64,000 nucleotides of DNA from Limnobaculum xujianqingii (GCF_013394855.1 NZ_JABMLK010000001.1:1426001-1490000); one strand, 5' to 3'; positions 50,819 through 60,706 are shown, counted from the stretch's first letter. The notes: a model not told the origin generated them from the letters alone. Made by a program: numbers and translations.

Positions 50819-52066
50819 TTAGCATAACTTTTGATTAATCCACTCGCTTAATTGTTCCAATCCGCTATTTAAATTATTGAGTAATGGGGTCGAAGCGACT
50901 GTGATTAATTTTCCATCTCCGGTAGAAGAAACGATCAGCTTTGATTCAGATAATGGGCTGAAAACGTCCTTCTCAAAACTGGCTGAACACATAGGAATTG
51001 GACAGCGTCGCCCCAACAGCCCTTGCGTTTTCAGCGAATATCGAATTAATTCAGTATGTAATAAATTATCGGTTGTTGAATCCATCTTCAGGCGACTGGC
51101 GATCATATCCCGATAGACAATTGGCGTCTTAAGTTGAGTTTCTTTATTTACAAACAAATCATGAACAATCGGCCCTAAACAGGCAACTCCGCGCAAGCGA
51201 CGTGACTCCAGATATCCCAGACGAACTGCGACATTGGCACCAAAACGAATACCCAACGCCACCACACGTTGATGATCAATCCATGGCACCTGATCTAATT
51301 GGTTCAATACCTGACGATGGAGCAGACTGGTGTCTTCGGTTAAGGTCCAGCGAGATGAAAAACCAAGGGAAGGTAAATCAACGCACAGCATCGCAATGCC
51401 TTTTGGTGCCAGATAATTCACAAACAGAGGATAATAATCGTTTTGCAGATTATCTAATCCCCCACACAATAAAACCGTTGGATGTGGCCCTTTTCCTTCG
51501 GATGGAATATGTAAAAAGCCCGCCAGGTTGCCACCTTCAACTTTAAAGTCGATAGATTTCAACTCAAAGGGTAAATAGTTTGCGGCTTCTTTATAAGCTC
51601 TGTCAGCTAATAATTCTGCCTGCTCCGCTAACTGATCGCCCCGCAGGTGAGGATAGCTGGCAATGCTGTAAAAGTGAGAAGCTTTTAGCCAATAACTGCC
51701 CGCGGTTATCGGATCCTGACAAGCCAGATCTAAGGCTTTTTTTTGCCAGACCATCCCCTCTTTTGCCCATTCATAAATCCAGTTTCCCCCCCGATAGCCA
51801 ACTACCGTATCTAACAGCCCTTCATCCGTTCGCTCATTAGGCGAGGCGGCAATACGCGCCAGAACCTCTTCAGCCTCTATCGGGTCAACACCACGCCAGG
51901 ACCATATGGTTTTATTAATCATACGATACCAATTTGATTGAGTTTCGCCTTCCAGTGACGATTGAATACTGGCATTGGTTTGTTCTATACGCTTGACCAG
52001 CGTTGAGGTTTCCGGGTGTTTAAAAGAGGGTTTAAACAGCACTTCTGAAAGATTAGCTTTTGGCAT
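50819..52066 (-). CDS. frsA: Fermentation-respiration switch protein FrsA
   Basis: 415 residues (E. coli 414). It is an alpha/beta-hydrolase fold protein (VLLCGGLDNLQNDYYPLFVNYLA, DLPSLGFSSRW) that binds unphosphorylated enzyme IIA-Glc and shifts metabolism toward fermentation. LSEVLFKPSFKHPETSTLV at the N-terminus and SEWINQKL at the C-terminus fit. It precedes crl. In E. coli gpt is its upstream neighbour; here a pilus operon lies between. Confidence 0.95.
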   Translation of the reverse strand: MPKANLSEVLFKPSFKHPETSTLVKRIEQTNASIQSSLEGETQSNWYRMINKTIWSWRGVDPIEAEEVLARIAASPNERTDEGLLDTVVGYRGGNWIYEWAKEGMVWQKKALDLACQDPITAGSYWLKASHFYSIASYPHLRGDQLAEQAELLADRAYKEAANYLPFELKSIDFKVEGGNLAGFLHIPSEGKGPHPTVLLCGGLDNLQNDYYPLFVNYLAPKGIAMLCVDLPSLGFSSRWTLTEDTSLLHRQVLNQLDQVPWIDHQRVVALGIRFGANVAVRLGYLESRRLRGVACLGPIVHDLFVNKETQLKTPIVYRDMIASRLKMDSTTDNLLHTELIRYSLKTQGLLGRRCPIPMCSASFEKDVFSPLSESKLIVSSTGDGKLITVASTPLLNNLNSGLEQLSEWINQKLC

Positions 52067-52687
52067 GATGGTGCAACAATCTCCTGTACAGGCTTATGCT
52101 TATAACTCGGCCTGAATAACATGATTCCACCAGTGTACCCAATAAATGGTAGCAGATGAAGTCAACAACGGGATAATTACACAGCCTTACTTTTCACTAC
52201 CAATATAGGTAACAAAACAATTAACCACTATCTTATTAACCGGAAATAACCCAAGTCGACATGTTATATATATAAGTTATATTTTAATTACCACTTAAAT
52301 TAATTTCCATTAATAAAAACACTATTGTCTCAATATTTAAAGTTAGACTAACATCTAATATTAATTAATTGTATTGTGTTTGATACTGTTAAAATTAATA
52401 TCCCACAAAAATTACACTGACAATCTAATAAATTGATTTATAAACTAAAAATAATTTAAAGCCATAAAAAAAACACTCAAAAAAACAGAAAACCACCAAT
52501 ATATAGCACTGAAGCTAAAAATATCATTATGTTTAATTGAAGATTTTAGAATCATTACTATATTCATAGATATCTGAACAGAAATAACCTATCAGATTAA
52601 AAATGCAAATCACAACACCTCTATTTTTATTGAGGTGGGGAATAGATCATCATTTAAATATGCTTTAACCATCTCAGGAGCAAAGAC
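52067..52687 (+). promoter_or_regulatory. AT-rich leader of the pilus operon
   Basis: About 620 bp of very AT-rich DNA between divergent frsA and the first pilin. No ORF, recombinase gene or invertible-element inverted repeat was found, so fim-type inversion is not supported. The base composition suggests a target for H-NS silencing (inference). Confidence 0.45.
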
Positions 52688-53215
52688 ATGAAGAAAGTTT
52701 TTCTTGCATTAACCTGCATAACATCACTAATCAGTTCAGCCACTGTCTTTGCTGCCGGCAATGGTCAGGTAAGCGGTACATTAGGCGTACAACTAACCAT
52801 CACGAATGGCTGTGCAATCAATGGTAATAGCGTTCAGGGTTCACCAACAGGTTTGGGTACACTGGATTTTGGTAGTCACTCCACATTAGCCAATGATATT
52901 ACAGCACAATCAGCCAGTAGCAGCAGTGGCACCATCAAAGTTCAATGCACGAATACCCTACCCTATACCGTTACTCTCGATAGCGGTGAGCACGCGCAAG
53001 GCACGCAACGTCGTTTGGCTCAGGGAAGCGAGTTTGTAAATTATAACCTCTATCAGGATTCCCTACGCGCCGTACTTTGGGAAGATACAACGTTATTAAG
53101 CAGAACCTCAACCGGGGTTCCTGATGATTTGACCGTATATGGTCTGGTGCCGCCACAAACCACACCGTCAGCCGGTATCTATTCGGATACCGTCCTGGTT
53201 ACTGTGGACTGGTAA
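52688..53215 (+). CDS. csuAB: Major pilin of archaic chaperone-usher (Csu-type) pilus
   Basis: 175 residues, Sec signal peptide ending AFA|AGNG (about residue 23). It has a single SCPU (spore coat U) domain with paired cysteines (NGCAING, VQCTN) and a C-terminal beta strand AGIYSDTVLVTVDW for donor-strand exchange. AGGAG is before the ATG. It is first in the operon and is followed by a hairpin, as expected for the most abundant subunit. Confidence 0.9.
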   Translation: MKKVFLALTCITSLISSATVFAAGNGQVSGTLGVQLTITNGCAINGNSVQGSPTGLGTLDFGSHSTLANDITAQSASSSSGTIKVQCTNTLPYTVTLDSGEHAQGTQRRLAQGSEFVNYNLYQDSLRAVLWEDTTLLSRTSTGVPDDLTVYGLVPPQTTPSAGIYSDTVLVTVDW

Positions 53216-53219
53216 TTCC

Positions 53220-53242
53220 GCTTAAGTATCTCCAACTTAAGC
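53220..53242 (+). other. Intercistronic hairpin after the major pilin
   Basis: GCTTAAG / CTTAAGC with a 9-base loop starts four bases after the pilin stop. It may stabilise the major-pilin message. Confidence 0.45.
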
Positions 53243-53273
53243 CATATATACGCAATGAGTATCAGGGGTAACA

Positions 53274-53800
53274 ATGCATCTTTGGTTTAAAACCTGCCAA
53301 TGCATCCTGTTGGTAGTCAATATTATTACCCCATCATCGGTGTTGGCAGTAACGGTAAAATCGGCAACGGTTTCCATCACTGCCAACGTCTTTCCCGCCT
53401 GCAGTGCGGGTTCTACCTCCGGGGGAACCACAACCTTTGGCGTAATGAATTTTGGTACTCACAGTACATTAAGTCGAGAGATAAAACTTATCGGACAAAG
53501 TAATGCCGGAGCCATTCTGGTGCAGTGTGCACCCGGAGTTAATTATCAGATCGTGTTAGGGGCAGGAAAAAGCAGCAACGTAGCACAACGCTATATGACT
53601 GGCAGTCAGTCTGGCCAACGGATCAACTATAACCTCTACAGTGACGCTAATTACACCGCTATCTGGGACGATACTCTGGGTATTACTAAAACTGCTAATG
53701 GCCTACAGGAATGGGTCAAGTCTATGGATATATTCCAGCACAATCAACTCCCGTAGCCGATAGCTACATCGATACGGTGCAAGTTACAGTAAGTTGGTAA
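53274..53800 (+). pseudogene. Minor pilin gene with -1 frameshift (CsuA-like)
   Basis: The open frame from the ATG at 53274 encodes an SCPU-domain pilin with signal peptide, but leaves the family pattern after residue 146 and stops at 53756 (160 aa). Shifting frame at about 53709-53711 restores MGQVYGYIPAQSTPVADSYI and the C-terminal strand DTVQVTVSW up to a stop at 53800. One lost A in the GGAATGGG stretch explains it. As written, the product lacks the terminal strand needed for the pilin fold. A sequencing error or phase-variable slippage cannot be excluded. Confidence 0.85.
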
Positions 53801-53805
53801 CAAAA

Positions 53806-54327
53806 ATGAAAAAAACTATTCCTGCTTTTATGATCGTGATTTCTACTCTGGGTCTGATTTTAACTTGTTTCGCCATGGCCTCTGTCGTTTATGCCGACTC
53901 TCGAACCAAAGACGTCAAAATTGATGCCACCATCACTGCTGGCATCAATTTTGGTAACAATATCTCCTCACTGTTCAACAATATCGATGTGACATCAACA
54001 CAAAATGCCGGCTCGATCATGGTGAGATGCACACCAAAAACCAATGTCACTTTGGGTATTGACGGCGGATTGAACAGCGGAGGAACCGTTGGTACTGGCC
54101 GATTAATGAAACTCGCCACGGGTACCAACACCCTGAAATACCAGCTCTATCAGGATAGTAATCACACCACCATTTGGGGAAATAACAGCAATGGTGGGCA
54201 AAATTTAACAGTCATGAGCGATGGTAGCGTACAAAAGATCGATATTTACGCTCGTCTGTTTTCCTCTACCTCACTACCTGCCGTCGGGCAATACAGCGAT
54301 ACCGTATTAATTACCGTCAGTTATTAA
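53806..54327 (+). CDS. Minor pilin, SCPU domain (CsuB-like)
   Basis: 173 residues from the ATG at 53806; signal peptide ending VYA (about residue 31). It has only one clear cysteine (VRCTPKTN), so the usual disulfide is missing. NTLKYQLYQDSNHTTIWG and the C-terminal GQYSDTVLITVSY are family hallmarks. It begins five bases after the restored stop of the frameshifted gene, showing that the three pilin genes were tightly packed. Confidence 0.86.
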   Translation: MKKTIPAFMIVISTLGLILTCFAMASVVYADSRTKDVKIDATITAGINFGNNISSLFNNIDVTSTQNAGSIMVRCTPKTNVTLGIDGGLNSGGTVGTGRLMKLATGTNTLKYQLYQDSNHTTIWGNNSNGGQNLTVMSDGSVQKIDIYARLFSSTSLPAVGQYSDTVLITVSY

Positions 54328-54354
54328 ACTATTATGTTTACGGATGAAAGATCT

Positions 54355-55149
54355 ATGACACATATAAAACAACCTATTTTACTGATTACCTCTGCCCTGC
54401 TGTTTTTTTGTTTCTATTTTCAATCACTAGCCTATGCCAGCTCAATTCTTATCTGGCCAATCGATCCAGTTATTGAAGATGAACAAAATGCTACCGCCAT
54501 CTGGCTGGAGAATCAGGATAGTAAACCTGCTTATATGCAAATTCGAGTGTTGGAGTGGCAACAAAGCTCAGGTGAAAACCAATACCAACGGCAATCGGAT
54601 ATATCCGTTAGTCCACCTTTCGTTCTAATCGAACCGGGAAAACGTCAGATGGTTCGTCTGGTAAAAAATATCAAAATCCCGGCTAATCAGGAAAAAGCCT
54701 ACCGAATTCTGGTAGATGAAACGCCAAGAGCTAAAAAGGATAATGAACCAGAGGATAATCAGAATGTTAGTATCGGCGTGAAATTCCAAATGCGTTACTC
54801 CATTCCTCTGTTTGTCAGTGGCCAGGGGATTTGGACCAATCCTGATTACAATAAAAACAGAGACATTAAAACCGCAACAACGCCTGAACTCAGTTATCAG
54901 ATAAGCAATCTGAATGGGCAATCTTATCTCAGCGTCAGGAATGACGGTAAGGTTCATGCACGATTGTCAAAACTGAGCAATTTGTCCGGAAACAAAACTA
55001 CAACACTGGTAGATGGTCTGGTGGGATATGTGCTACCCGGCTCCGTTATGCGTTTCCCTATTTCTAAAAACAGTCGTTCTTCTGGCTATGACAAGCTGCA
55101 GGCACTAATTAATAACGATCCTGACCCGGTTCAACTAATTAAACGCTAG
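54355..55149 (+). CDS. csuC: Periplasmic pilus chaperone (CsuC-like)
   Basis: 264 residues from the ATG at 54355; signal peptide ending AYA (about residue 29). It is a PapD-like two-immunoglobulin-domain chaperone of the archaic type: ILIWPIDPVIEDEQNATAIWLENQ, PPFVLIEPGKRQMVRLV, and an acidic insert (DNEPEDNQN) before FQMRYSIPLFV. It caps pilins before they reach the usher. An ATG at 54334 is possible but without a ribosome site. Confidence 0.9.
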   Translation: MTHIKQPILLITSALLFFCFYFQSLAYASSILIWPIDPVIEDEQNATAIWLENQDSKPAYMQIRVLEWQQSSGENQYQRQSDISVSPPFVLIEPGKRQMVRLVKNIKIPANQEKAYRILVDETPRAKKDNEPEDNQNVSIGVKFQMRYSIPLFVSGQGIWTNPDYNKNRDIKTATTPELSYQISNLNGQSYLSVRNDGKVHARLSKLSNLSGNKTTTLVDGLVGYVLPGSVMRFPISKNSRSSGYDKLQALINNDPDPVQLIKR

Positions 55150-57689
55150 TGCCAACTAAGATGATGATTAACGCAGCAAGAGAATTTGATGCTGGTGTGT
55201 TTCTGCGCGACGCCCTGCTCAACAAAGTCTTATTGCCTTTGAATATTCTGCTGTTCTCACTGCCACTAATGGCTGTGCAGCCGACCTTATCAGAATCAAC
55301 GGTCAATTCATCGGTATCAGAGAGACCGGATGCGCCACCGCGCCCGGTTTCCGATACCGATGAGCTACCCGAAATGTCACTCATGTTGGAAATCGTTATT
55401 AATGGTCGTCAGACACAAGATATCACCCCGGTTTCTTACCGCTCAGGCCATTACTACATTACTTCTGAAGCATTTAATCGACTTGGTTTGCCGCTAAAAA
55501 TTACTGATTCTCCAGAAGTTGAAATCGATACGCTTAAAGATGTGCAGGCCAGTTACGAAAGTAATACTCAGCAATTATTAATCACAGTGCCATCCAACTG
55601 GTTACCAGAACAACAAATCAAAGATTATAAAACTCAGTCTTTTGAGCAGGCTGAAAGCACGCTTGGTCTGCTGTTTAACTATGATATCTATGCCAGCCAT
55701 AACTCTGGCGATACAGAAAGCAATGCTGTCTCTGCCTATACGGAACAGCGTTTATTAGGCGCTATCGGTGTGCTCTCTAATAATGGCATCTATAACCAAA
55801 ATCTGAATTCTGATACCAACAATAATACCGACAGCCGCTATCTTCGCTACGATACCAAATGGTATTACAACGATGAAAAACGCATGTTGAAATACAGCAT
55901 CGGCGACATTATTACAGACGCCCTTTCCTGGAGTACCTCCATTCGCCTTGGTGGGTTACAGATTGGTCGTAACTTCTCAACCCGTCCGGATTTAATTACA
56001 TATCCTTTACCCCAGTTTGCTGGACAGGCAGCCGTTCCCAGTGCGGTTGATGTCTACATCGATAGCTACAAATACTCCAGCTCAAACGTCAATCCCGGCC
56101 CCTTTACCATTGAAACCGTGCCTTACATTAATGGTGCTGGTAATGCTAACGTGGTGGTAACCGATCCTTTGGGCCGTCAGGTTAATACATCAGTATCGTT
56201 TTACGTCTCCAGTGAATTGCTACAACAAGGGCTAAGCGACTTTAGCCTGTCAGCAGGAAAGATCCGTAATAACTATGGTCTGAAAAATTTTGATTATGAT
56301 AATAATGCCGCCAGCACCACTCTGCGCTATGGATTAACTAACTGGATGACGCTGGAAGGCCGGGCAGAAGGTGCCAGTCAGCTAAATGTAGAAGGCATTG
56401 GAGCCAATCTTAAACTTGGTTCCTTTGGTATCTTAAGTGGTTCATACAGCCAGAGTCATGCACAAAAAGATGCTTTTAAAGCGGCAAACGCCCCTACTCT
56501 ATCACCTGATATCACGCCGTCTGATAATCACTCTCTTAATGGTAATCAAAGCTCTGTTGGTTACTCTTACACTCAACGTTATTTCGGAATTAATGCCCAA
56601 AGAGTCATTCGTAGTGGTGGCTATGGCGATCTCTCCAGCTATAAAAGTACCTACCGGTTAGACAAACAGGTTGACCAAATTACGGCTAACACCTCATTTG
56701 ACCAATATGGTTCTATCGGTATTGGTTACTTTGATGTTCATCAGTCGGATAATCATCGCTTTCGATTGCTAAACCTGTCTTACAGTGTCCCTCTGTTTAA
56801 GAACAGCAGCCTGTATGCTTCGGTTAACCGTGAAATTGGCGCTTCCGGTTATAGTGCGCAAGTGATTATCAGCATTCCATTAGGAGATTGGGGGGGAGCC
56901 TCTGTCAGTTCCAGTCGTGATGAAAATAATAACTGGACACATCAGGCTAACTATAACCGGGCAGCACCTACCGATGGCGGACTGGGATGGAATCTCTCTT
57001 ATGCTAAAAACCCTTCTGGCCAAACAGATTACAAACAGGCCAGTCTTGACCTCTCAGCACGAAAAATGCGCCTTCAGGGAGGGATTTATGGTAGCGACCA
57101 ACAAACCTATTGGGGAGAAGTCAGCGGTTCAGTGGTTGCGATTAAGCAAAACCTTTATGCCTCCAGAACCATTAGTGACTCTTTCGCATTAATCTCAACC
57201 ACTGGCTATCCGGATATTCCGGTGCGTTATGAAAATCAGCCACTGGGGAAAACCGACAGTAACGGATACTTGCTGATTCCAACCGTTACCTCATATACCC
57301 ATGGTAAATATGAAATTGACCCTATTGGTTTACCCGCCGATGTAAAAGTCCCAGTGGTTGAACAATATCGCTCAGTTAAGCAAAGCAGCGGTACTGTTAT
57401 TGAATTTCCCGTCAGCAAAATCTTACCGGCCACCCTGACGCTGGTGGATAGCACCGGTACTCCACTTCCCAGGGGCAGCATTATCTATTTAAACGGTCAG
57501 GACAATGTGAGTTATGTCGGTTGGGATGGGGATTCCTATCTGGAAAATATCGCAGCAGAAAACAATTTAGTGGTTCAACGAGCTGATAACCGTGCTCAAT
57601 GTTACGTTCACTTTACGTTACCAACACCAGAACCCACAGGGGTCATTACGCTAAATACGCTGGTGTGCTCAGAAGAAGGCAAGCCATGA
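55149..57689 (+). CDS. csuD: Outer-membrane usher (CsuD-like)
   Basis: 846 residues from a GTG at 55149 that shares one base with the chaperone stop; ATGs at 55161 or 55164 are alternatives, since the signal segment (LLPLNILLFSLPLMAVQP) starts about residue 28. It has an N-terminal pilin-chaperone binding domain (EMSLMLEIVINGRQTQ), a 24-strand barrel with a plug, and C-terminal domains ending in an ALTLVDSTGTPLPRG-like region. It forms the secretion pore and assembly platform of the pilus. Confidence 0.92.
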   Translation: MPTKMMINAAREFDAGVFLRDALLNKVLLPLNILLFSLPLMAVQPTLSESTVNSSVSERPDAPPRPVSDTDELPEMSLMLEIVINGRQTQDITPVSYRSGHYYITSEAFNRLGLPLKITDSPEVEIDTLKDVQASYESNTQQLLITVPSNWLPEQQIKDYKTQSFEQAESTLGLLFNYDIYASHNSGDTESNAVSAYTEQRLLGAIGVLSNNGIYNQNLNSDTNNNTDSRYLRYDTKWYYNDEKRMLKYSIGDIITDALSWSTSIRLGGLQIGRNFSTRPDLITYPLPQFAGQAAVPSAVDVYIDSYKYSSSNVNPGPFTIETVPYINGAGNANVVVTDPLGRQVNTSVSFYVSSELLQQGLSDFSLSAGKIRNNYGLKNFDYDNNAASTTLRYGLTNWMTLEGRAEGASQLNVEGIGANLKLGSFGILSGSYSQSHAQKDAFKAANAPTLSPDITPSDNHSLNGNQSSVGYSYTQRYFGINAQRVIRSGGYGDLSSYKSTYRLDKQVDQITANTSFDQYGSIGIGYFDVHQSDNHRFRLLNLSYSVPLFKNSSLYASVNREIGASGYSAQVIISIPLGDWGGASVSSSRDENNNWTHQANYNRAAPTDGGLGWNLSYAKNPSGQTDYKQASLDLSARKMRLQGGIYGSDQQTYWGEVSGSVVAIKQNLYASRTISDSFALISTTGYPDIPVRYENQPLGKTDSNGYLLIPTVTSYTHGKYEIDPIGLPADVKVPVVEQYRSVKQSSGTVIEFPVSKILPATLTLVDSTGTPLPRGSIIYLNGQDNVSYVGWDGDSYLENIAAENNLVVQRADNRAQCYVHFTLPTPEPTGVITLNTLVCSEEGKP

Positions 57690-58678
57690 ATAACATACAC
57701 AGCAAACCATCATCGTCTGTCTTAACTCATTATATGGTTCTGAGTATTGCCCTGTTTATTTTGCTCATAGCATCTCCACTACAGGCTGCTACCTGCAGAA
57801 TTACCGCCAGTCCTGCGGCAGAAGATCTTGGAACCACCAGCTCATTTAACGTCAATAGCGCCAACGGACTAAGCACTTCCGGGCCAGGAGGGATTTCCTG
57901 TTCAGGGCTAAGCATTGACCTGTTATCCGGTAGCGTATTAACCGGAACCTTGAAAACTACCACCAATAACATGAATCTGGTTAACACGCAGATTCCCGGC
58001 GCAAAAATCCCTTATATGTTATACGCCGATAACACCACCAACTATCCTTTTATCAAGGATCAAGCCGTAAACTATGGGGCTGGTGGCCTTAATATTCTTA
58101 ATCTGTTGGTGGTTGGACTAGGCGGTTCAACGACGATTTACACCAAGACGACTCCTCTGCAAAATATTCCTGCCGGAACCTATACAGATACAGTGACTAT
58201 CTACTGGTATTCTAAAATGTGTCTGGCTAACCTGTTAGGAGCCTGTATCAGCCTGTCTCCCCCAGATGAAGGCACCAGCACCATTCAGATAAAGCTGATT
58301 GTGACTAAAGATTGTCAAATTATCACTACAACCAATATTAACTTTGGCAGCAGCGCCTTTGTCGATCAGTTCCCGATAAAAGCTAATAACACGGTAACTC
58401 TTACTTGCTCAGCTCAAACACCCTATAAAACCTACTTTACTAATGGGGATAACTACAGCGATCCCTGGCGACAAATGAAAGGCTCAGGAAACAGTTTCCT
58501 GCAATACAATATCTATTACCCCGACAACACCACGGTTTGGAACAGCCTGTCCAAGTTATCTGGCACCGGTAACGGTCTGAGCCAAAGCCTGATCTACTCA
58601 GCGATCATTAACCCTAGCCAGCCAGCACAACCCGCTGGTAGCTATAGTGATACTGTCCAGTTTGTCGTGGAATATTAA
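57686..58678 (+). CDS. csuE: Pilus tip adhesin (CsuE-like)
   Basis: 330 residues from the ATG at 57686, overlapping the usher stop (ATGA) with AAGG upstream. A signal peptide ends LQA (about residue 36). Two SCPU-like domains follow: an N-terminal receptor domain (about 37-205) and a C-terminal pilin domain (KDCQIITTTNINFG to GSYSDTVQFVVEY). This two-domain form is typical of the CsuE tip, which binds hydrophobic surfaces. Confidence 0.88.
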   Translation: MNNIHSKPSSSVLTHYMVLSIALFILLIASPLQAATCRITASPAAEDLGTTSSFNVNSANGLSTSGPGGISCSGLSIDLLSGSVLTGTLKTTTNNMNLVNTQIPGAKIPYMLYADNTTNYPFIKDQAVNYGAGGLNILNLLVVGLGGSTTIYTKTTPLQNIPAGTYTDTVTIYWYSKMCLANLLGACISLSPPDEGTSTIQIKLIVTKDCQIITTTNINFGSSAFVDQFPIKANNTVTLTCSAQTPYKTYFTNGDNYSDPWRQMKGSGNSFLQYNIYYPDNTTVWNSLSKLSGTGNGLSQSLIYSAIINPSQPAQPAGSYSDTVQFVVEY

Positions 58679-58732
58679 GACACAATCAGTTATGTTTCTG
58701 GTGATTGTTTTTCATACAAGGAAAAATAAAAA

Positions 58733-59221
58733 ATGGGTAACCCCAATAACATCACCAAAGTAGCCGATCTGTGCGATGCCTTTAGCGACCGCGTTCGGGT
58801 ATTTGCACCACTGTTCACTGACTTTGGTGGGAAAACTGAATTTCATGGCCCCGTAGCTACAGTAAAGTGTTTTGAAGATAACTCTCTGGTAAAAAGTCTG
58901 AGCCTGACACCCGGTAACGGCAGAATTATGGTGGTTGACGGTGGAGGAAGTACGCGCTGCGCTCTGCTGGGGGATAATCTGGCGGCTAATTTGATTAATA
59001 ATGGTTGGCAGGGAGCGATTATCTACGGCTATATCCGTGATAAAGCAGAGCTGGCTCAGATGCCTGTCGGCATTAAAGCGCTCGGCGCCATACCACTACG
59101 CTCCGCCCAGAAGTCTGAAGGTACACTGGGGAAACCCGTCGAATTCGCCGGTCAGATAATCCAGGAGGGAGATTATATTTATGCTGACGACGACGGTATC
59201 ATCATTCTTAATCCCGTCTGA
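58733..59221 (+). CDS. RraA-like protein, possible 4-hydroxy-4-methyl-2-oxoglutarate aldolase
   Basis: 162 residues of the RraA/MenG-like fold: LFTDFGGKTEFHGPVATVKCFEDN, IMVVDGGGSTRCALLGDNLA and AIIYGYIRDKAEL. Unlike canonical RraA (E. coli has RQ at this point), it keeps Arg102-Asp103 followed by x2-Glu106, the catalytic pattern of HMG/CHA aldolases. It may therefore be an enzyme and not an RNase E inhibitor. It starts 54 bp after the tip adhesin gene, with AAGGAAA upstream, and its own promoter is uncertain. Confidence 0.85.
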   Translation: MGNPNNITKVADLCDAFSDRVRVFAPLFTDFGGKTEFHGPVATVKCFEDNSLVKSLSLTPGNGRIMVVDGGGSTRCALLGDNLAANLINNGWQGAIIYGYIRDKAELAQMPVGIKALGAIPLRSAQKSEGTLGKPVEFAGQIIQEGDYIYADDDGIIILNPV

Positions 59222-59240
59222 TAACGAAAGCATAAAAACG

Positions 59241-59268
59241 ACAAAGCCCGGCATTAACCGGGCTTTGT
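59241..59268. terminator. Bidirectional terminator, rraA-like / gpt
   Basis: ACAAAGCCCGG / CCGGGCTTTGT stem with a 6-base loop between convergent genes, closing the region that contains the pilus operon. Confidence 0.8.
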
Positions 59269-59283
59269 ATCAGAATCAGATAA

Positions 59284-59742
59284 TCAGCAATCACCAATTG
59301 GCTTCACAAATGCGACGCCCATATCCCACGGTTGCTCAATCCAGGTATCCTGTGGAATATCAACTACATAATCATCCACCAACGGCTGACCAGCAGGTTT
59401 AGCAAAAATAGTCACAAAGTGAGCTTTTGGATACATATCGCGAATTGCTTTAGCGGTACTACCGGTATCCACTAAATCGTCAATCACAATAAAGCCTTCG
59501 CCATCGCCTTCAGCACGCTTCAAAATTTTCATTTCGCGCTGATTATCATGGTCATAGCTGGAGATACAAACGGTATCTACATAACGGATACTGAGTTCGC
59601 GAGCCAGTAACGCAGCAGGCACTAAACCACCACGACTCACAGCAATGATACCTTTCCATTGTTCTTTCGGCAGTAAGCGATGGGCAAGCTTACGGGCTTC
59701 AATCTGCAACATATCCCAAGTGACGACGTATTTTTCGCTCAT
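59284..59742 (-). CDS. gpt: Xanthine-guanine phosphoribosyltransferase
   Basis: 152 residues, E. coli 152. The PRPP-binding motif [17 protein letters not shown] is intact, with [17 protein letters not shown] at the N-terminus and [22 protein letters not shown] near the end. It salvages xanthine and guanine to nucleotides. Confidence 0.97.
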   Translation of the reverse strand: MSEKYVVTWDMLQIEARKLAHRLLPKEQWKGIIAVSRGGLVPAALLARELSIRYVDTVCISSYDHDNQREMKILKRAEGDGEGFIVIDDLVDTGSTAKAIRDMYPKAHFVTIFAKPAGQPLVDDYVVDIPQDTWIEQPWDMGVAFVKPIGDC

Positions 59743-59895
59743 ATAAATCGAATCCCAGCCAGTAAATCATGGCTTCTATAATAATCAGGGGGAAAAAAGT
59801 TGCAGCAGATTATAAAGAGACGCGCCGATAAAAACCAGCGGTTATATCAGAGAAAAATAAACTAATTGATCCAAACGTATATTGGTTCAGTCTGA

Positions 59896-60396
59896 CTAAT
59901 CTGTTGGAGAAACCGTCAATATCCGAACAATTTTATCTTCCAGCGTCAGTGGTTTTGTCACGGGAGCAAATCGTTCCACCCTTCGTCCTTCATCACTAAT
60001 TAAAAATTTAGTAAAGTTCCATTTGATCGCCTGATGCCCCAATAATCCCGGTGCTTTTGACTTTAGATAACGAAATAGTGGATGAGCATCTGAGCCATTT
60101 ACTTCAACTTTAGCAAACATAGGAAAACTAACGCCGTAGTTAAGTTGACAAAAAGCTTCAATCTCCTGATTGCTACCCTTCTCCTGCTGACCAAACTGAT
60201 TACAAGGAAACCCCAATACCATCAATCCCTGAGCACTGTAACGTTGCCACAGCTGTTCCAACTCCTGATATTGCGGCGTAAATCCACATTCACTGGCGGT
60301 ATTCACTACCAGTATGGCTTTCGCCATAAAATCACCCATGCTTTTTGTTTCGCCGTGGATGTTAAGCAATGGAATAGAAAACAGTTGATTCAACAC
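59896..60396 (-). CDS. Glutathione peroxidase family protein
   Basis: 166 residues from a GTG at 60396 with GGAG six bases upstream; a TTG at 60411 is the only earlier start. The peroxidatic Cys37 (NTASECGFTPQY) is followed by the catalytic Gln in FPCNQFGQQE and Trp in KWNFTKFL. It reduces peroxides in the cytoplasm, probably with thioredoxin or glutathione. It is similar to but distinct from E. coli BtuE. It is divergent from pepD. Confidence 0.9.
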   Translation of the reverse strand: MLNQLFSIPLLNIHGETKSMGDFMAKAILVVNTASECGFTPQYQELEQLWQRYSAQGLMVLGFPCNQFGQQEKGSNQEIEAFCQLNYGVSFPMFAKVEVNGSDAHPLFRYLKSKAPGLLGHQAIKWNFTKFLISDEGRRVERFAPVTKPLTLEDKIVRILTVSPTD

Positions 60397-60706
60397 AAAG
60401 CACTCCGGCAATTCAGTTAGTTAACGTCTATTATAGTGAATAAACGTTCTTTTCAACCAGTTCTGGACTAAAACAACTATAGCTCCAGCCTGGTAACGGC
60501 TTATATTCTATTCTTCTACCTGTTATGCAGTGAGAAAAGAGTAAAATATAGACAAACAACACGATATATACGCCAAATTCTATGCTTTCAATGTTATTCT
60601 GTTGCAGAAGAAATTAAAAAAACCATGTTATTGTTACCCTAATCTTATTGATAACAGCATCGGCATTCCTCGCCGTTGACCAGAAGATTGTTACAGGAGA
60701 CTTATC

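Noticed and set aside
52067-52687. Invertible (fim-type) promoter switch before the pilus operon
   Set aside because: No pair of inverted repeats and no recombinase gene were seen.
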